Shown: positions 1-8,313 of the stretch, one piece after another
Numbering within the stretch: position 1 is the stretch's first letter
Layout of the letters: every line of letters starts with the position of its first letter
Assembly: GCF_000372645.1 (NCBI RefSeq)
Contig: NZ_APMP01000017.1
Span: 1-64,000, forward strand
DNA: 64,000 nucleotides
DNA from: Caulobacter vibrioides OR37
Lineage (GTDB): Bacteria > Pseudomonadota > Alphaproteobacteria > Caulobacterales > Caulobacteraceae
Direction: 5' to 3'
Position numbers and translations under genes: made by a program
Notes under the pieces: model-generated
Database searches by the model: none
What the model was told of the DNA's origin: nothing
Seen by the model: the letters and a program-made list of their open reading frames with translations, nothing else

Positions 1-90
1 CCTCGACGGCGTCTGGCCAAACGAAGCGGTGGCGAAGGCCAGCACGGCCAGGCTCGAGGCGACTTTCAGCGTCCGGTTCAAGGCGAACAT
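1..90 (-). CDS. Exported protein, N-terminal fragment cut by the window edge
   Basis: Only the first 30 codons are present. The reading starts at ATG 88-90 and gives a typical Sec signal peptide: MFALNRTLK, then a hydrophobic stretch VASSLAVLAFATASFG, then QTPSR. It begins two bases after the stop codon of the family 3 glycosidase, so it is almost certainly translated from the same mRNA as the upstream receptor and glycosidase. A further secreted or periplasmic enzyme of the same sugar locus is likely, but the mature domain lies outside the window and the family cannot be named. Confidence 0.7.
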   Translation of the reverse strand, partial: MFALNRTLKVASSLAVLAFATASFGQTPSR

Positions 91-92
91 CC

Positions 93-2063
93 TCAGTAGT
101 TCAGGCCAAAATGGATAGGATAGAGCGGGTCCTTGCTGTCGTGGGGCGCGTCCTCGGCCTGGGCCTCTACGGCGGCCATGGACGATGGCAGCTCGAACGG
201 CAGCTTGCCGCGCGGCGGGGCGACGCCGGTCAGCGCGTCGAGGAAGGCGTCGTCGCCGGCCCCGAAGTCGCCAATCAGCGCCGAGGCCTTGTCGCGCACA
301 TTGGTCAGGATCGCCGGTCGATCCAGATAGACCGAGACAATGGTCGGCACCTTGGCGGAGGCGGCCTTGATCGCCTCGTAGTCGGCCGCGCCGTCGTGGA
401 ACGACAGGTCGCCCTCGTGTTGCAGCGTGCCGAAGATGAAGTTCGGGTGCAGGGTTTGGAACGGCGTCGACGTCCGTATGATCGCCAGATCCGCCTGGGC
501 CAGATCCTCGACCGGAACCAGCCCGTGGGCGCGCGCGACCGCCGGCGAGACGCCCTTCAGCCAGACCCTGCGCCCCGCCGGTTTCAGCGGCAGCAGGCCG
601 TTGCGGTTCTCCAGCAGGGTCAGGGCCGCGCTCTGGGCCGCGCGGCCCTCGGCAACGAACGCCTTGGCGCCGACGACCTCCGACGCGGCCTTGGGGTCGA
701 CATAGGGATTCTCGAACAGGCCCTGCTGGAACTTGATCGCCAGGATGCGGCGGGCGGCGTCATCGATGCGGGCCGGCGCGATCTTGCCGGCCTTGACGGC
801 CGCCACCAACTCGGCCGTGTCCTCGACGCCCCCGAACTGGTCGAGCCCGGCGTTGACGCCCTTGGCGTAGCGGTCGACCTTGGCCAGGTCCTCAACGCCC
901 CAGGCGGTCGAGAGGCCCTCGAAGTTGGGCTTGACGCCCGGCGGGAACCCATTGCGGCAGATCGCTGAACAGTCGTTGGTGATCGCCCAGTCCGAGATGA
1001 CGATCCCCTTGAAGCCGTGCTTGACGCGCAGTTGGTCGGTCAGCAACCGCCGGGAAAAGCCCGAGCCGACCTGCTCTAGCGGCTGGCCGTCCAGGCTGAG
1101 GTCCTTGAGGATCGCATAGGTCGGCATCACGCCCACGACGCCGGCGGCGAAGGCCTGGTCGAACGGCTTGACGTGGAGATCAAACTGGCCAGCGGGAAAC
1201 ACGGCGTAGCGGCCGTAGCTGTTGTGGCCGTCGAAGCCCTTGGCCGAAGCGCCATAGCCGACCCAGTGCTTGACCACGGCCGAGACCCCGTTGGACGCGA
1301 GACCGGTCGCTCCGCCTTGAAAGCCCTGGATATAGGCCTTGACCAACACGCCGACCTGTTCGGGATCCTCGCCGAACGTGCCGCTGATCCGTGACCAGCG
1401 GGGCTCCGTGGCGAGATCGGCCATCGGCGACAGGGCCTGATGGATGCCGACGGCGCGGTACTCCTGGCGGGCGATGTCGCCAAAGCGCCGGACCAGGGCC
1501 GGGTCGCCTATGGCCGCCAAGCCCGTGGCCTCGGGCCACTGGGAGAAGCCGCCTCCGGCGACGCTGGCGCCCGCCACGAATTGGAAGTGATGGCGCGGGT
1601 CGGTGCTGATCGTGGCCGGCACACCCAGCCGCCCCTGCTCCGCGACCGCCTGAACCGCGTTGTTCTGCTCGGCCAGCCAGGCCGGGTCGCCGGCCAGGCG
1701 GGTGATGAAGGTGGTGACGTGACGCTCCAGGATCAGCGGCTTCAGCTTTTCGAGGTCGTAGCCCTGTCCGCGCCCCGGGACCATGCCGCCGACGGCCGGC
1801 AAGGTCCCGTGCATCATCTCGCCGGCCTTCTCTTCCAGCGTCATGCGGGCCGCCAGATCGGCGGCGCGGCGATCGGGCGACAGCCGCCAATCCTCGTAGG
1901 GGCTCAGCTTTCCGTCGCGGTCCAGGTCGCGGAATTTCAAGCCGTCGACGGTGATGATCTTGACGTTACGGGCGCCCAGCGTCGGCTGATCGGCGGCCTG
2001 GGCCGCCGTCCCCACGACGGCGAAGGCCGCGGTCGAGATCAGAACCCTTTTCAGAAGACCCAC
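93..2063 (-). CDS. Glycoside hydrolase family 3 protein (beta-glucosidase-like), exported
   Basis: A 656-residue family 3 glycosidase, probably releasing terminal beta-linked sugars in the periplasm from oligosaccharides brought in by the adjacent TonB-dependent receptor. The start is taken at GTG 2061-2063 because GGAGAG lies 6 bases upstream and a clean signal peptide follows (GLLKRVLISTAAFAVVGTAAQA); an upstream ATG at 2123 would add 20 non-signal residues. The GH3 N-terminal barrel is visible through TISTDPRHHFQ, the KHWVGYGASAKGFDGHN block and GIVISDW, whose Asp358 is the expected catalytic nucleophile. A C-terminal alpha/beta sandwich domain follows. Near residue 48 an EF-hand-like loop, DLDRDGKLSPYE, is present. 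The exact sugar is not deducible. Confidence 0.93.
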   Translation of the reverse strand: MGLLKRVLISTAAFAVVGTAAQAADQPTLGARNVKIITVDGLKFRDLDRDGKLSPYEDWRLSPDRRAADLAARMTLEEKAGEMMHGTLPAVGGMVPGRGQGYDLEKLKPLILERHVTTFITRLAGDPAWLAEQNNAVQAVAEQGRLGVPATISTDPRHHFQFVAGASVAGGGFSQWPEATGLAAIGDPALVRRFGDIARQEYRAVGIHQALSPMADLATEPRWSRISGTFGEDPEQVGVLVKAYIQGFQGGATGLASNGVSAVVKHWVGYGASAKGFDGHNSYGRYAVFPAGQFDLHVKPFDQAFAAGVVGVMPTYAILKDLSLDGQPLEQVGSGFSRRLLTDQLRVKHGFKGIVISDWAITNDCSAICRNGFPPGVKPNFEGLSTAWGVEDLAKVDRYAKGVNAGLDQFGGVEDTAELVAAVKAGKIAPARIDDAARRILAIKFQQGLFENPYVDPKAASEVVGAKAFVAEGRAAQSAALTLLENRNGLLPLKPAGRRVWLKGVSPAVARAHGLVPVEDLAQADLAIIRTSTPFQTLHPNFIFGTLQHEGDLSFHDGAADYEAIKAASAKVPTIVSVYLDRPAILTNVRDKASALIGDFGAGDDAFLDALTGVAPPRGKLPFELPSSMAAVEAQAEDAPHDSKDPLYPIHFGLNY

Positions 2064-2093
2064 GCGGAACTCTCCAACCTTGAACAAGAAGCG

Positions 2094-2119
2094 CCCCCGG
2101 CGGGCAGGACCGCCGGGGG
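2094..2119 (-). terminator. Strong hairpin between receptor and glycosidase genes
   Basis: A perfect 10-base inverted repeat (CCCCCGGCGG and its complement) with a 6-base loop sits 22 bases after the receptor stop codon and 30 bases before the glycosidase start. No T-run follows on the minus strand. It is therefore more likely a partial terminator or an mRNA-stabilising structure, keeping receptor mRNA more abundant than glycosidase mRNA, than a full stop. Confidence 0.5.
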
Positions 2120-2140
2120 GCAAGCGGCGCCTTGGAAGCG

Positions 2141-4330
2141 CTAGAAGGTCACGCCCAACCGCAGACCATAGGTACGCGGCGGCGCGTAGAACTCGCCGTT
2201 GCCATTGGTCGCCAAGCCCGTGGTCGAGTTCGGCGACGAGGCCGTGCGAACATCGTCGTTCTCGAGATTACGGACATAGCCCTGCAGCGACCAGCGATCG
2301 TCGGCATTGGTGTAGGTCAGGCTCAGGTCGGTCTTGGTGAAGCCGTCCTGCCTGTTCTGGGCGAAGCCGTGGTACTCGAGGTTCTTGCCGCTCTCGTAGT
2401 GGGTCTGCGCCCGGCCCACCAGCTTGCCCCCCGACGCGATCTCCCAGGTGTGCTGATAGCCGACATTGAGCGTCCACTCGGGCGTGCGCGCCATGCGGCA
2501 GCCCGAGAAGTCCGCCGCGCGCGGGGCGGCCGACGCCCAGTTGGCCTTGAAGCAGGCGGGCACGGTCGCGTTGGCGTTGTTGTTAGAGAACGAGTCCCCC
2601 AACGGCAGCAGGAAATCCTTGTACCGCGCGTGCAACCAGCCAAGCGTCGCGTCCACGCGGTCGCTGTCGGTGATCACCAGGTTGCTTTCGAACTCGACGC
2701 CGTAGACTTGGGCCTTCTTGGCGTTGAGCGTGACCGTGGCGTTCTGGCCGGCGATCACGCCGATCGCCGAGACCTGGAAGTCCTTGTAGTCGTAAAGGAA
2801 GCCCGAGGCGTTGAGTTGCAGGCGGTTGTCGAGGAAGCGGTTCTTCACGCCCGCCTCATAAGAGGTGATCTTCTCGGGCTTATAGGTGTTGGCGCCGACG
2901 CCATCGAAATAGCCGCCCGCCTTATAGCCCGTGGCGACGTTCGCGTAGACCATCGAGGCGCTGGTCAGGTCGAAGTCGGCGCCCAGCTTCCAGTTCGTCG
3001 CGCTCCACTTGGCGTCGGCCAGGTTCTTGACCACGGTCGCGGTGATCGCCCCCGCCCCGTTGGTCAGGAAGGTGCCGCCGTCGCGCGCCTTGTGATCCTC
3101 GGTATAGCGCAGGCCCGCCGTGACGCGGAAGCGGTCGGTGACCGAATAGGTGCCCTGGCCGAAGGCGGCGGTCGACTTGGCCGTGACCTCCGGCTGGATG
3201 AATGACAGGTACGAGTTCGTGGCCAGGAAAACGCGGAAGTCGACATTGTTGTTTTCGCTGAAGCGATAGGCGCCGACCACCCACTTCAGCTTGCCCGTGT
3301 CGCCGCCCAGGCGCAGTTCATGCGACCAGGTATAGTCCTTTCCCTTGAAGTAGTTGGGCGCTCCCGTGCTGGCGTTCTCGCCCGATCGGTCCAGGCGCGA
3401 GAAGTTGTAGCCGGTCAGATAGGTCAGCGTCGCGAAGCCCAGGTTCCAGTCGACCTGACCATGCGAACCGAAGAATTTGTTGTTGCGATAGAGGTTGGTG
3501 GCGCAGTTGCAGGTCCAGGGATCGCCGGTGACCAGGCTTGTCCCGTAGGTCTGGTCGCCGCCGCCGGCGCCGCCCTGGTGCAGGTAGTCCGCGCCCAGAT
3601 GGACCTGGAAGTTGTCGCTGGGCTTCCAAAGCAGCTGGATTCGGGCGGACTTGTCGTCCTGGTCGTAGCGATCGTTGCCGCCGGTGCCGGGCCCTTTATT
3701 GATCGCCTTCACATAGCCGTCGTGGCGCGACTGCTGGAACGCGGCGCGCACGGCCAAGGTGTCGCTGATCGGCGCGTTGAACATGCCCGAGGTCGTCAGG
3801 GCGCCATAGTTGCCGACGTCCACCGAGCCGGAGCCCTCGTAGTCGAACTTCGGCTGCTTGGTGATGACGTTGATGGCGCCCGCCGTGGCGTTGCGTCCGT
3901 ACAGCGTGCCTTGCGGCCCCCGCAGCACTTCCACCCGGTCGATGTCGTAGAACAGCGCGCCCACCGAGGTGGAGCGAGCGATGTAAATGCCGTCGATATG
4001 ATAGGCCACGGCCGGATCGCCGACCTCGGTGGTGTTGGTGCTGCCGATGCCGCGCAGGAACACGACGGCCGCGCCGGAACCGCTGGAGCTGATCTGCAGG
4101 GCCGGCACCTGGGCCGACAGATCGACCACGGTCTTGATGCCTTGAGATTCCAGCTTGTCGCCGGTGACGGCCGACACCGTCAGCGGCGTCTTCTGCAGAT
4201 TTTCGGAGCGGCGCTGGGCCGTGACGACGACTTCATCGAGCTTCACGCCGGCGGCCTCCTGGGCCATGGCGACGGGCGCATGAAGGCTCACGGCCGCCGT
4301 GGCGGCCGACGCTAACAACAGATTCCGCAT
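2141..4330 (-). CDS. TonB-dependent outer-membrane receptor (sugar locus)
   Basis: A 729-residue TonB-dependent receptor: signal peptide to about residue 23 (VSLHAPVAMAQ), a short TonB-box-like segment LDEVVVTAQRR, a plug domain to about residue 150 containing the conserved VEVLRGPQGTLYGRNATAG, then a 22-strand type barrel ending in TYGLRLGVTF with the usual C-terminal aromatic residue. There is no N-terminal signalling (STN) domain. A good AAGGGGA ribosome site lies upstream of ATG 4328-4330. It stands between a LacI-type regulator with operator repeats and a family 3 glycosidase, so it probably imports an oligosaccharide. The substrate cannot be read from the sequence. Confidence 0.95.
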   Translation of the reverse strand: MRNLLLASAATAAVSLHAPVAMAQEAAGVKLDEVVVTAQRRSENLQKTPLTVSAVTGDKLESQGIKTVVDLSAQVPALQISSSGSGAAVVFLRGIGSTNTTEVGDPAVAYHIDGIYIARSTSVGALFYDIDRVEVLRGPQGTLYGRNATAGAINVITKQPKFDYEGSGSVDVGNYGALTTSGMFNAPISDTLAVRAAFQQSRHDGYVKAINKGPGTGGNDRYDQDDKSARIQLLWKPSDNFQVHLGADYLHQGGAGGGDQTYGTSLVTGDPWTCNCATNLYRNNKFFGSHGQVDWNLGFATLTYLTGYNFSRLDRSGENASTGAPNYFKGKDYTWSHELRLGGDTGKLKWVVGAYRFSENNNVDFRVFLATNSYLSFIQPEVTAKSTAAFGQGTYSVTDRFRVTAGLRYTEDHKARDGGTFLTNGAGAITATVVKNLADAKWSATNWKLGADFDLTSASMVYANVATGYKAGGYFDGVGANTYKPEKITSYEAGVKNRFLDNRLQLNASGFLYDYKDFQVSAIGVIAGQNATVTLNAKKAQVYGVEFESNLVITDSDRVDATLGWLHARYKDFLLPLGDSFSNNNANATVPACFKANWASAAPRAADFSGCRMARTPEWTLNVGYQHTWEIASGGKLVGRAQTHYESGKNLEYHGFAQNRQDGFTKTDLSLTYTNADDRWSLQGYVRNLENDDVRTASSPNSTTGLATNGNGEFYAPPRTYGLRLGVTF

Positions 4331-4502
4331 GATCTTTCCCCTTATCCTGCCTGGACACCCGCCACGTCGGCGCTTGGCCGGAACGTCGTGGCGTCCAGTC
4401 CCCGCGCCGCTTTCGCGACGCTGTTGCGTTTCCTCCGACCCCTGTTCCGGGGCCTTGTAACTCCGCCGCCGTATACGCTGAGGGGTCTCCCGAGCGGCTT
4501 AC

Positions 4503-4573
4503 GACAACGTTGTCTTATCTAGTCATCACGGTACGACAACGTTGTCTATGGAGAAATTCATGACAACGCTGTC
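4503..4573 (-). promoter_or_regulatory. Three LacI-type operators, consensus GACAACGTTGTC
   Basis: Two perfect 12-base palindromes GACAACGTTGTC lie at 4503-4514 and 4535-4546. A third copy with one mismatch (GACAACGCTGTC) lies at 4562-4573. Centres are 32 and 27 bases apart. A palindrome centred on CG is the usual form of LacI-family operators, and a LacI-family gene ends 118 bases away. They are expected to be repressor sites controlling the receptor-glycosidase operon, and perhaps DNA looping between sites. Binding by this regulator is inferred from position and symmetry. Confidence 0.8.
4516..4539 (-). promoter_or_regulatory. Promoter-like boxes overlapped by operators
   Basis: On the minus strand TTGTCGT (complement of 4533-4539, inside operator 2) is followed 9 bases later by ACTAGATA (complement of 4516-4523). 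These resemble the Caulobacter housekeeping -35 (TTGACG) and -10 (GCTANAWC) elements, although the spacing is slightly short. Operator 1 would then cover the transcription start, a classical repression geometry. Confidence 0.4.
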
Positions 4574-4690
4574 CGCCCCTTCCGGCGCGAGGAGCCTAAA
4601 TGCTCGACAAGCCGAGCCAGACGTAAATTGAACCCTGGGACTAAGCGCGGCAGCAATATTCAGGCGCGTTCCCCACCCTTCCGCGCCAAA

Positions 4691-5743
4691 TCAGCGCCTG
4701 GGCGGCGCCGCCGAGTCTCTGATCATCGGCGTGTAGTCCAACTGCCGAATGGCGGTCCGGCCGCGGAATCGTTCGTCGCCGAAACCGTCGATCAGGATAT
4801 CGACGGCGGCCTCGGCCATCTCGGCGGTGGGCTGGTGGATCGTGGTCAGGCGCGGCCAGGCCGCCTCGGCGGCCGGGGTGTCGTCGAAGCCGACCACGGA
4901 CAGGTCTCCGGGCAGCGACAGACCGTGCTTGGCGGCGGCGGCCAGAACGCCCATGGCCATCTCGTCATTGGCGGCGAAGATCGCGGTCGGTGGTTCGGGC
5001 AGTCCCAGCAGGCCTTCGGCGGCTTCGAAGCCCGAGAGACTCCGGAACGCGCCTTGTACGATCCATTCCGGCCGGGGTTCGGCGCCTCGCTCGCGCAGGG
5101 CCTCGACATAACCCTGCCGACGCCGCGCGGCCGAGCCGTGGTCGGCGGGACCGTCGATGAAGGCGATGCGCCGATGGCCCATGTCCCATAGTCTCAGGGT
5201 CTGTTCGCGCGCGGCCGCTCGGTCGTCCATGAAGACATAGGGGGAGCGATCGAAATCCCTATCGGGCGCGATGCGAACGTAAGGCAGCCCGGCCGTCTCG
5301 ATCGCGGCGAGGACCTCCGGGTCGTCGCAGGTGGGCGGCGTCAGCACCACGCCATCGAATCGCGCCTCCCGCAGGCTCTGGGCGAAGGCCTGAACGCCGC
5401 CCATCGCGCCGGGCGTTCGAACCTGTTCGACAACGAGGTGATAGCCGGCCCGCCGACAGGCCCGCATGGCGCCGACCTGAACCTGGCCGACATAGTAGTA
5501 GGCGCCCACCTCCAGGAAGATGACCCCGATCAGATAGCTACGCCGGCTGGATAGCGACCGGGCCGAGGCGTTGGGCCGGTAACGCAGTCGGTCAATGATA
5601 GCCTGAACCCGCGCCCGCGTTTCCGCCCCGACCCCCTCCTCGCGGTTGATGACGCGCGAGACCGTCTTGATCGAGACGCCGGCCTGTCTGGCGATATCGA
5701 CGATCGTGACCGAGGTGCTGACGGGAGGGTCTTCGTTCCGCAT
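4691..5743 (-). CDS. LacI-family transcriptional regulator
   Basis: A 350-residue LacI/GalR regulator, the usual length. The N-terminal helix-turn-helix reads VTIVDIARQAGVSIKTVSRV (residues 12-31), followed by the hinge region ARVQAIIDRLRYRPNASARSL. The sugar-binding periplasmic-protein-like core follows, with typical GVVLTPP, AIFAANDEMAMGVL and DLSVVGFDD segments. The gene is the first of a minus-strand series lacI-receptor-glycosidase, and three palindromic operators lie directly downstream of it. It is probably a local repressor released by a sugar derived from the imported oligosaccharide. ATG 5741-5743 was chosen because it precedes the HTH by the usual short leader. Confidence 0.93.
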   Translation of the reverse strand: MRNEDPPVSTSVTIVDIARQAGVSIKTVSRVINREEGVGAETRARVQAIIDRLRYRPNASARSLSSRRSYLIGVIFLEVGAYYYVGQVQVGAMRACRRAGYHLVVEQVRTPGAMGGVQAFAQSLREARFDGVVLTPPTCDDPEVLAAIETAGLPYVRIAPDRDFDRSPYVFMDDRAAAREQTLRLWDMGHRRIAFIDGPADHGSAARRRQGYVEALRERGAEPRPEWIVQGAFRSLSGFEAAEGLLGLPEPPTAIFAANDEMAMGVLAAAAKHGLSLPGDLSVVGFDDTPAAEAAWPRLTTIHQPTAEMAEAAVDILIDGFGDERFRGRTAIRQLDYTPMIRDSAAPPRR

Positions 5744-5857
5744 GGCCCAGGGCGCTTGATCGAAGCCGCGCGGACGCGGCGCGCGGCGGGACGCCTCGCC
5801 GGGTCGGTGTAGCGGTTTTCGGACAAACTGTTGAGGGCCGATGCGCCCGAAGGCGAA

Positions 5858-5880
5858 CGGGCGGACACACAGTCCGCCCG
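5858..5880 (-). terminator. Hairpin downstream of the second receptor gene
   Basis: A perfect 9-base inverted repeat, CGGGCGGAC and its complement with a 5-base loop, starts 9 bases after the stop codon of the receptor at 5890-8208. No long T-run follows on the minus strand (TTCGCC). It is a likely transcript end separating the FecIR-linked receptors from the lacI-type gene. Confidence 0.6.
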
Positions 5881-5889
5881 CCCCTTTCT

Positions 5890-8208
5890 CTAGAAGCGCT
5901 TGCGAACCGAGAAGCCGGCCGTGCGCGGGTTGATGCTGACGGCCTGCTTGGGGTTGTTCAGCGCCGAGGTCACGCTCATCAGGCCGACCTCGTTGGTGAT
6001 GTTGTTGACGAACAGATACGCGCCCCAGTCAGGCCCTTCGACGCCCGCGCGGAGATTGGCGTAACCGTAGTCGCCCTGCTTCTCGTAGTAGACGTAGGTC
6101 GGCCGGAATTGCGACGCGGACTCGCCGACATAGGCGTAGTCTGCGCGGATCAGACCGTTCAGCTCGCCCTTCAACGGCCAGGTGTATTCGGCCGAGGCCG
6201 AACCGCTGAAGTCGGCGACGTTGGGGAACTTGTCGCCGATCAGGCCGGTCGAGCCGGTGATCAGGACATCGGAGTTGGCTTGTTTCTGGGTCAGCTTGGC
6301 GTCGACGAAGGCCGCGGTGGCGTTCAGCGTCAGGCCGGTGACCGGACGGGCCGTGGCCTCGATCTCAAGCCCCTTGATCTTGGCGGTGCCGGCGTTGGTC
6401 AGGTAGCTGAAGGCGCCGTTCGCGCTGGTCGCCGAGATCTGCATGTTCGACCAGTCGATCTGGTAGGCCGCCGCGTTCAGGGTCAGGCGGCGGTCGAACC
6501 ACTGGCTTTTGACGCCGGCTTCGTAGTTCCACAGGCTGTCGGGTCCATAGGCCAACAGCGCGCTGGCCAGTCCCGGCACATTGTTCGCGCCGCCGGGCCG
6601 GAAGCCCTTGGCCGCCAGGGCGTAGACCATCACGTCCGACGTCACCTGGTAGGAGACGTTGAACTTGCTGACCCAGCCGCTGGCGCTGGCGTCGACCTGC
6701 GCCGGCGGTCCGACATAGGACTGGGTGATGAAGTTGCTGATCAGGACCTGACCCGAAACGGTCTTGTCGTAGTTGAACCGCCGCACGCCGGCCGTCAGGG
6801 TCAGCTTCTCGATCGGCTTATAGGCGACTTCGCCGAAGAAGGCCGTCTGCTTGGTGTCGGTGCCGACGTGCCGCCAGGCCGTCAGGTCGTTGGGGTTGAT
6901 CACCCCGGTGGCGGCGTCGGCCTTGGCCACCCGGCTCTCGATATAGTCGGAGCGGTCCTCGTAATAGACCCCCCCGGTCCAGTCGACCTTGCTGTCGAAC
7001 AGCGACCCGTTCAACCGCAGTTCGTGGTTCCACGAGGTCAGGCCCATCGGCTGGTAGAGCGCCCCCGGAATGCGGCTGTCGGCATAGGCCGTGTACTGGG
7101 CCATCTGGGCGCTGGTGCAAGCCGGGTTGGTCGTGCCGGCCGCCGGCGCGCCGCCGGCGATATAGTTTCGGCACGAGGTAGCGTTGGCGCGACTGGCCGA
7201 AAGCGTCGGGCTGTAGTCCGAGTTCCGCAGCAGCGTCCACTTGTAGTACGACGAGGTCCCGGTCAGGGTCGCGAAGCCCAGGTCCCACTTGCCCGTGACG
7301 TTGTACATCCGCAGGTTATCGCTGGTCGGGGCGATGACGCGGGCGTTGGTCGAATAGGATTTGGCCCCCAGGGCCGGATACCAGCTGTTCTGGCCATCCA
7401 GTGTGGTCTTCTGGAACAGGCCCGTCGCGGTGAAGGTCAGCTTGTCCGTGGGCGTGAAACCCAGCATCAGGCGGCCGCCGTTCGAGTGTTGGCCGTTGAT
7501 GTCCTTCTTGTTCAGCGTGATGTCGTCGATGTAGCCGCCCTGTTCGGCCTTATAGAGCACCAGGCGGGCGGCCAGCTTGTCCTGGATCAGCGGCACGTTG
7601 ACCATGCCCTTGACCGAATAGCCGGGCGCGCCGTCCTTCTGGATCGTCCCCTGCGCCTCGACGGCGCCGGCATAGCGGCTGGAGTCGGGCTTGTTCAGGA
7701 TCACCCGCAGGGTGCCGCCCATCGAGCCCGAGCCGTACAGCGTGCCTTGCGGCCCGCGCAGCACCTCGACGCGCGCGGCGTCGAACAGGTTGACGTCGGC
7801 GCTGGTCGAGCTGGCGTCGGCGGTCGTGCCGGCCGGACCGGTCAACGGGGTCTCATCGTAATAGAGGCCCACCGTGGCCTCGCCGGCGCTGCGCACGCCG
7901 CGCAAGGTCAGGCGGCGGCTGGTCGGCGAATTGCCGTCGACCTGCAGGTTCGGCACCGTGCGGAAATAGTCCTGAATGCCCGAGGCGCCGATGGCCTGCA
8001 GCGACTTCTCGGTCACCGCGCTGATGCTGATCGGGGTGGTCTGGACGGTAGTCGAGCGCTTCAGCGCGGTGACGACCACTTCCTCGATCGTACCGTTGTC
8101 GGCCGGCGTGCTGGCCGCCTGCTGGGCGAACGCGTGGCCCGCGACCAGGCTGGTCAAGGCGCTGGCGCCCATGGCCGCGGCCCGAAGCCCTCGAAGCTGC
8201 ACTTTCAT
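5890..8208 (-). CDS. TonB-dependent receptor without signalling domain (paralogue of the next gene)
   Basis: A 772-residue TonB-dependent receptor starting at ATG 8206-8208, which has AGGGG upstream and a signal peptide to about residue 29 (LVAGHAFAQ). Plug features: TIEEVVVTALKRS, GLYYDETPLTGPAGTTAD, VEVLRGPQGTLYGSGSMGG. The barrel ends RTAGFSVRKRF. It is clearly related along its length to the receptor encoded just upstream (same GLYYDETP, LYGSG.MGG, SDYS and FRPGG.N.VPGL blocks) but lacks that protein's N-terminal STN domain. The two may be co-transcribed across a 105-base gap. Likely substrate: whatever the linked amidohydrolase degrades; not identifiable here. Confidence 0.94.
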   Translation of the reverse strand: MKVQLRGLRAAAMGASALTSLVAGHAFAQQAASTPADNGTIEEVVVTALKRSTTVQTTPISISAVTEKSLQAIGASGIQDYFRTVPNLQVDGNSPTSRRLTLRGVRSAGEATVGLYYDETPLTGPAGTTADASSTSADVNLFDAARVEVLRGPQGTLYGSGSMGGTLRVILNKPDSSRYAGAVEAQGTIQKDGAPGYSVKGMVNVPLIQDKLAARLVLYKAEQGGYIDDITLNKKDINGQHSNGGRLMLGFTPTDKLTFTATGLFQKTTLDGQNSWYPALGAKSYSTNARVIAPTSDNLRMYNVTGKWDLGFATLTGTSSYYKWTLLRNSDYSPTLSASRANATSCRNYIAGGAPAAGTTNPACTSAQMAQYTAYADSRIPGALYQPMGLTSWNHELRLNGSLFDSKVDWTGGVYYEDRSDYIESRVAKADAATGVINPNDLTAWRHVGTDTKQTAFFGEVAYKPIEKLTLTAGVRRFNYDKTVSGQVLISNFITQSYVGPPAQVDASASGWVSKFNVSYQVTSDVMVYALAAKGFRPGGANNVPGLASALLAYGPDSLWNYEAGVKSQWFDRRLTLNAAAYQIDWSNMQISATSANGAFSYLTNAGTAKIKGLEIEATARPVTGLTLNATAAFVDAKLTQKQANSDVLITGSTGLIGDKFPNVADFSGSASAEYTWPLKGELNGLIRADYAYVGESASQFRPTYVYYEKQGDYGYANLRAGVEGPDWGAYLFVNNITNEVGLMSVTSALNNPKQAVSINPRTAGFSVRKRF

Positions 8209-8313
8209 TTTTCTTGATCCCCTCTTGTCGGTCCGCTCGACGGCGGCCTGAAGGATCAGACGCAAGCGGGTGCGGGTCCCTCACCGCCCGACGCGAAAAA
8301 GGCGGCGTCCGGA

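Larger units (their letters stand above)
4331..4690. other. 360-base gap between lacI-type gene and receptor gene, holding operators
   Basis: No gene is seen. The upstream part carries three operator-like palindromes and a promoter-like pair of boxes (listed separately). The remaining roughly 170 bases to the receptor start would be an unusually long 5' leader; no obvious hairpin, riboswitch or leader peptide was recognised in it. Confidence 0.6.

Noticed and set aside
6109-8217. 702-codon open frame opposite the receptor gene
   Set aside because: Antisense shadow of a clear TonB-dependent receptor; low-complexity composition and no ribosome site.
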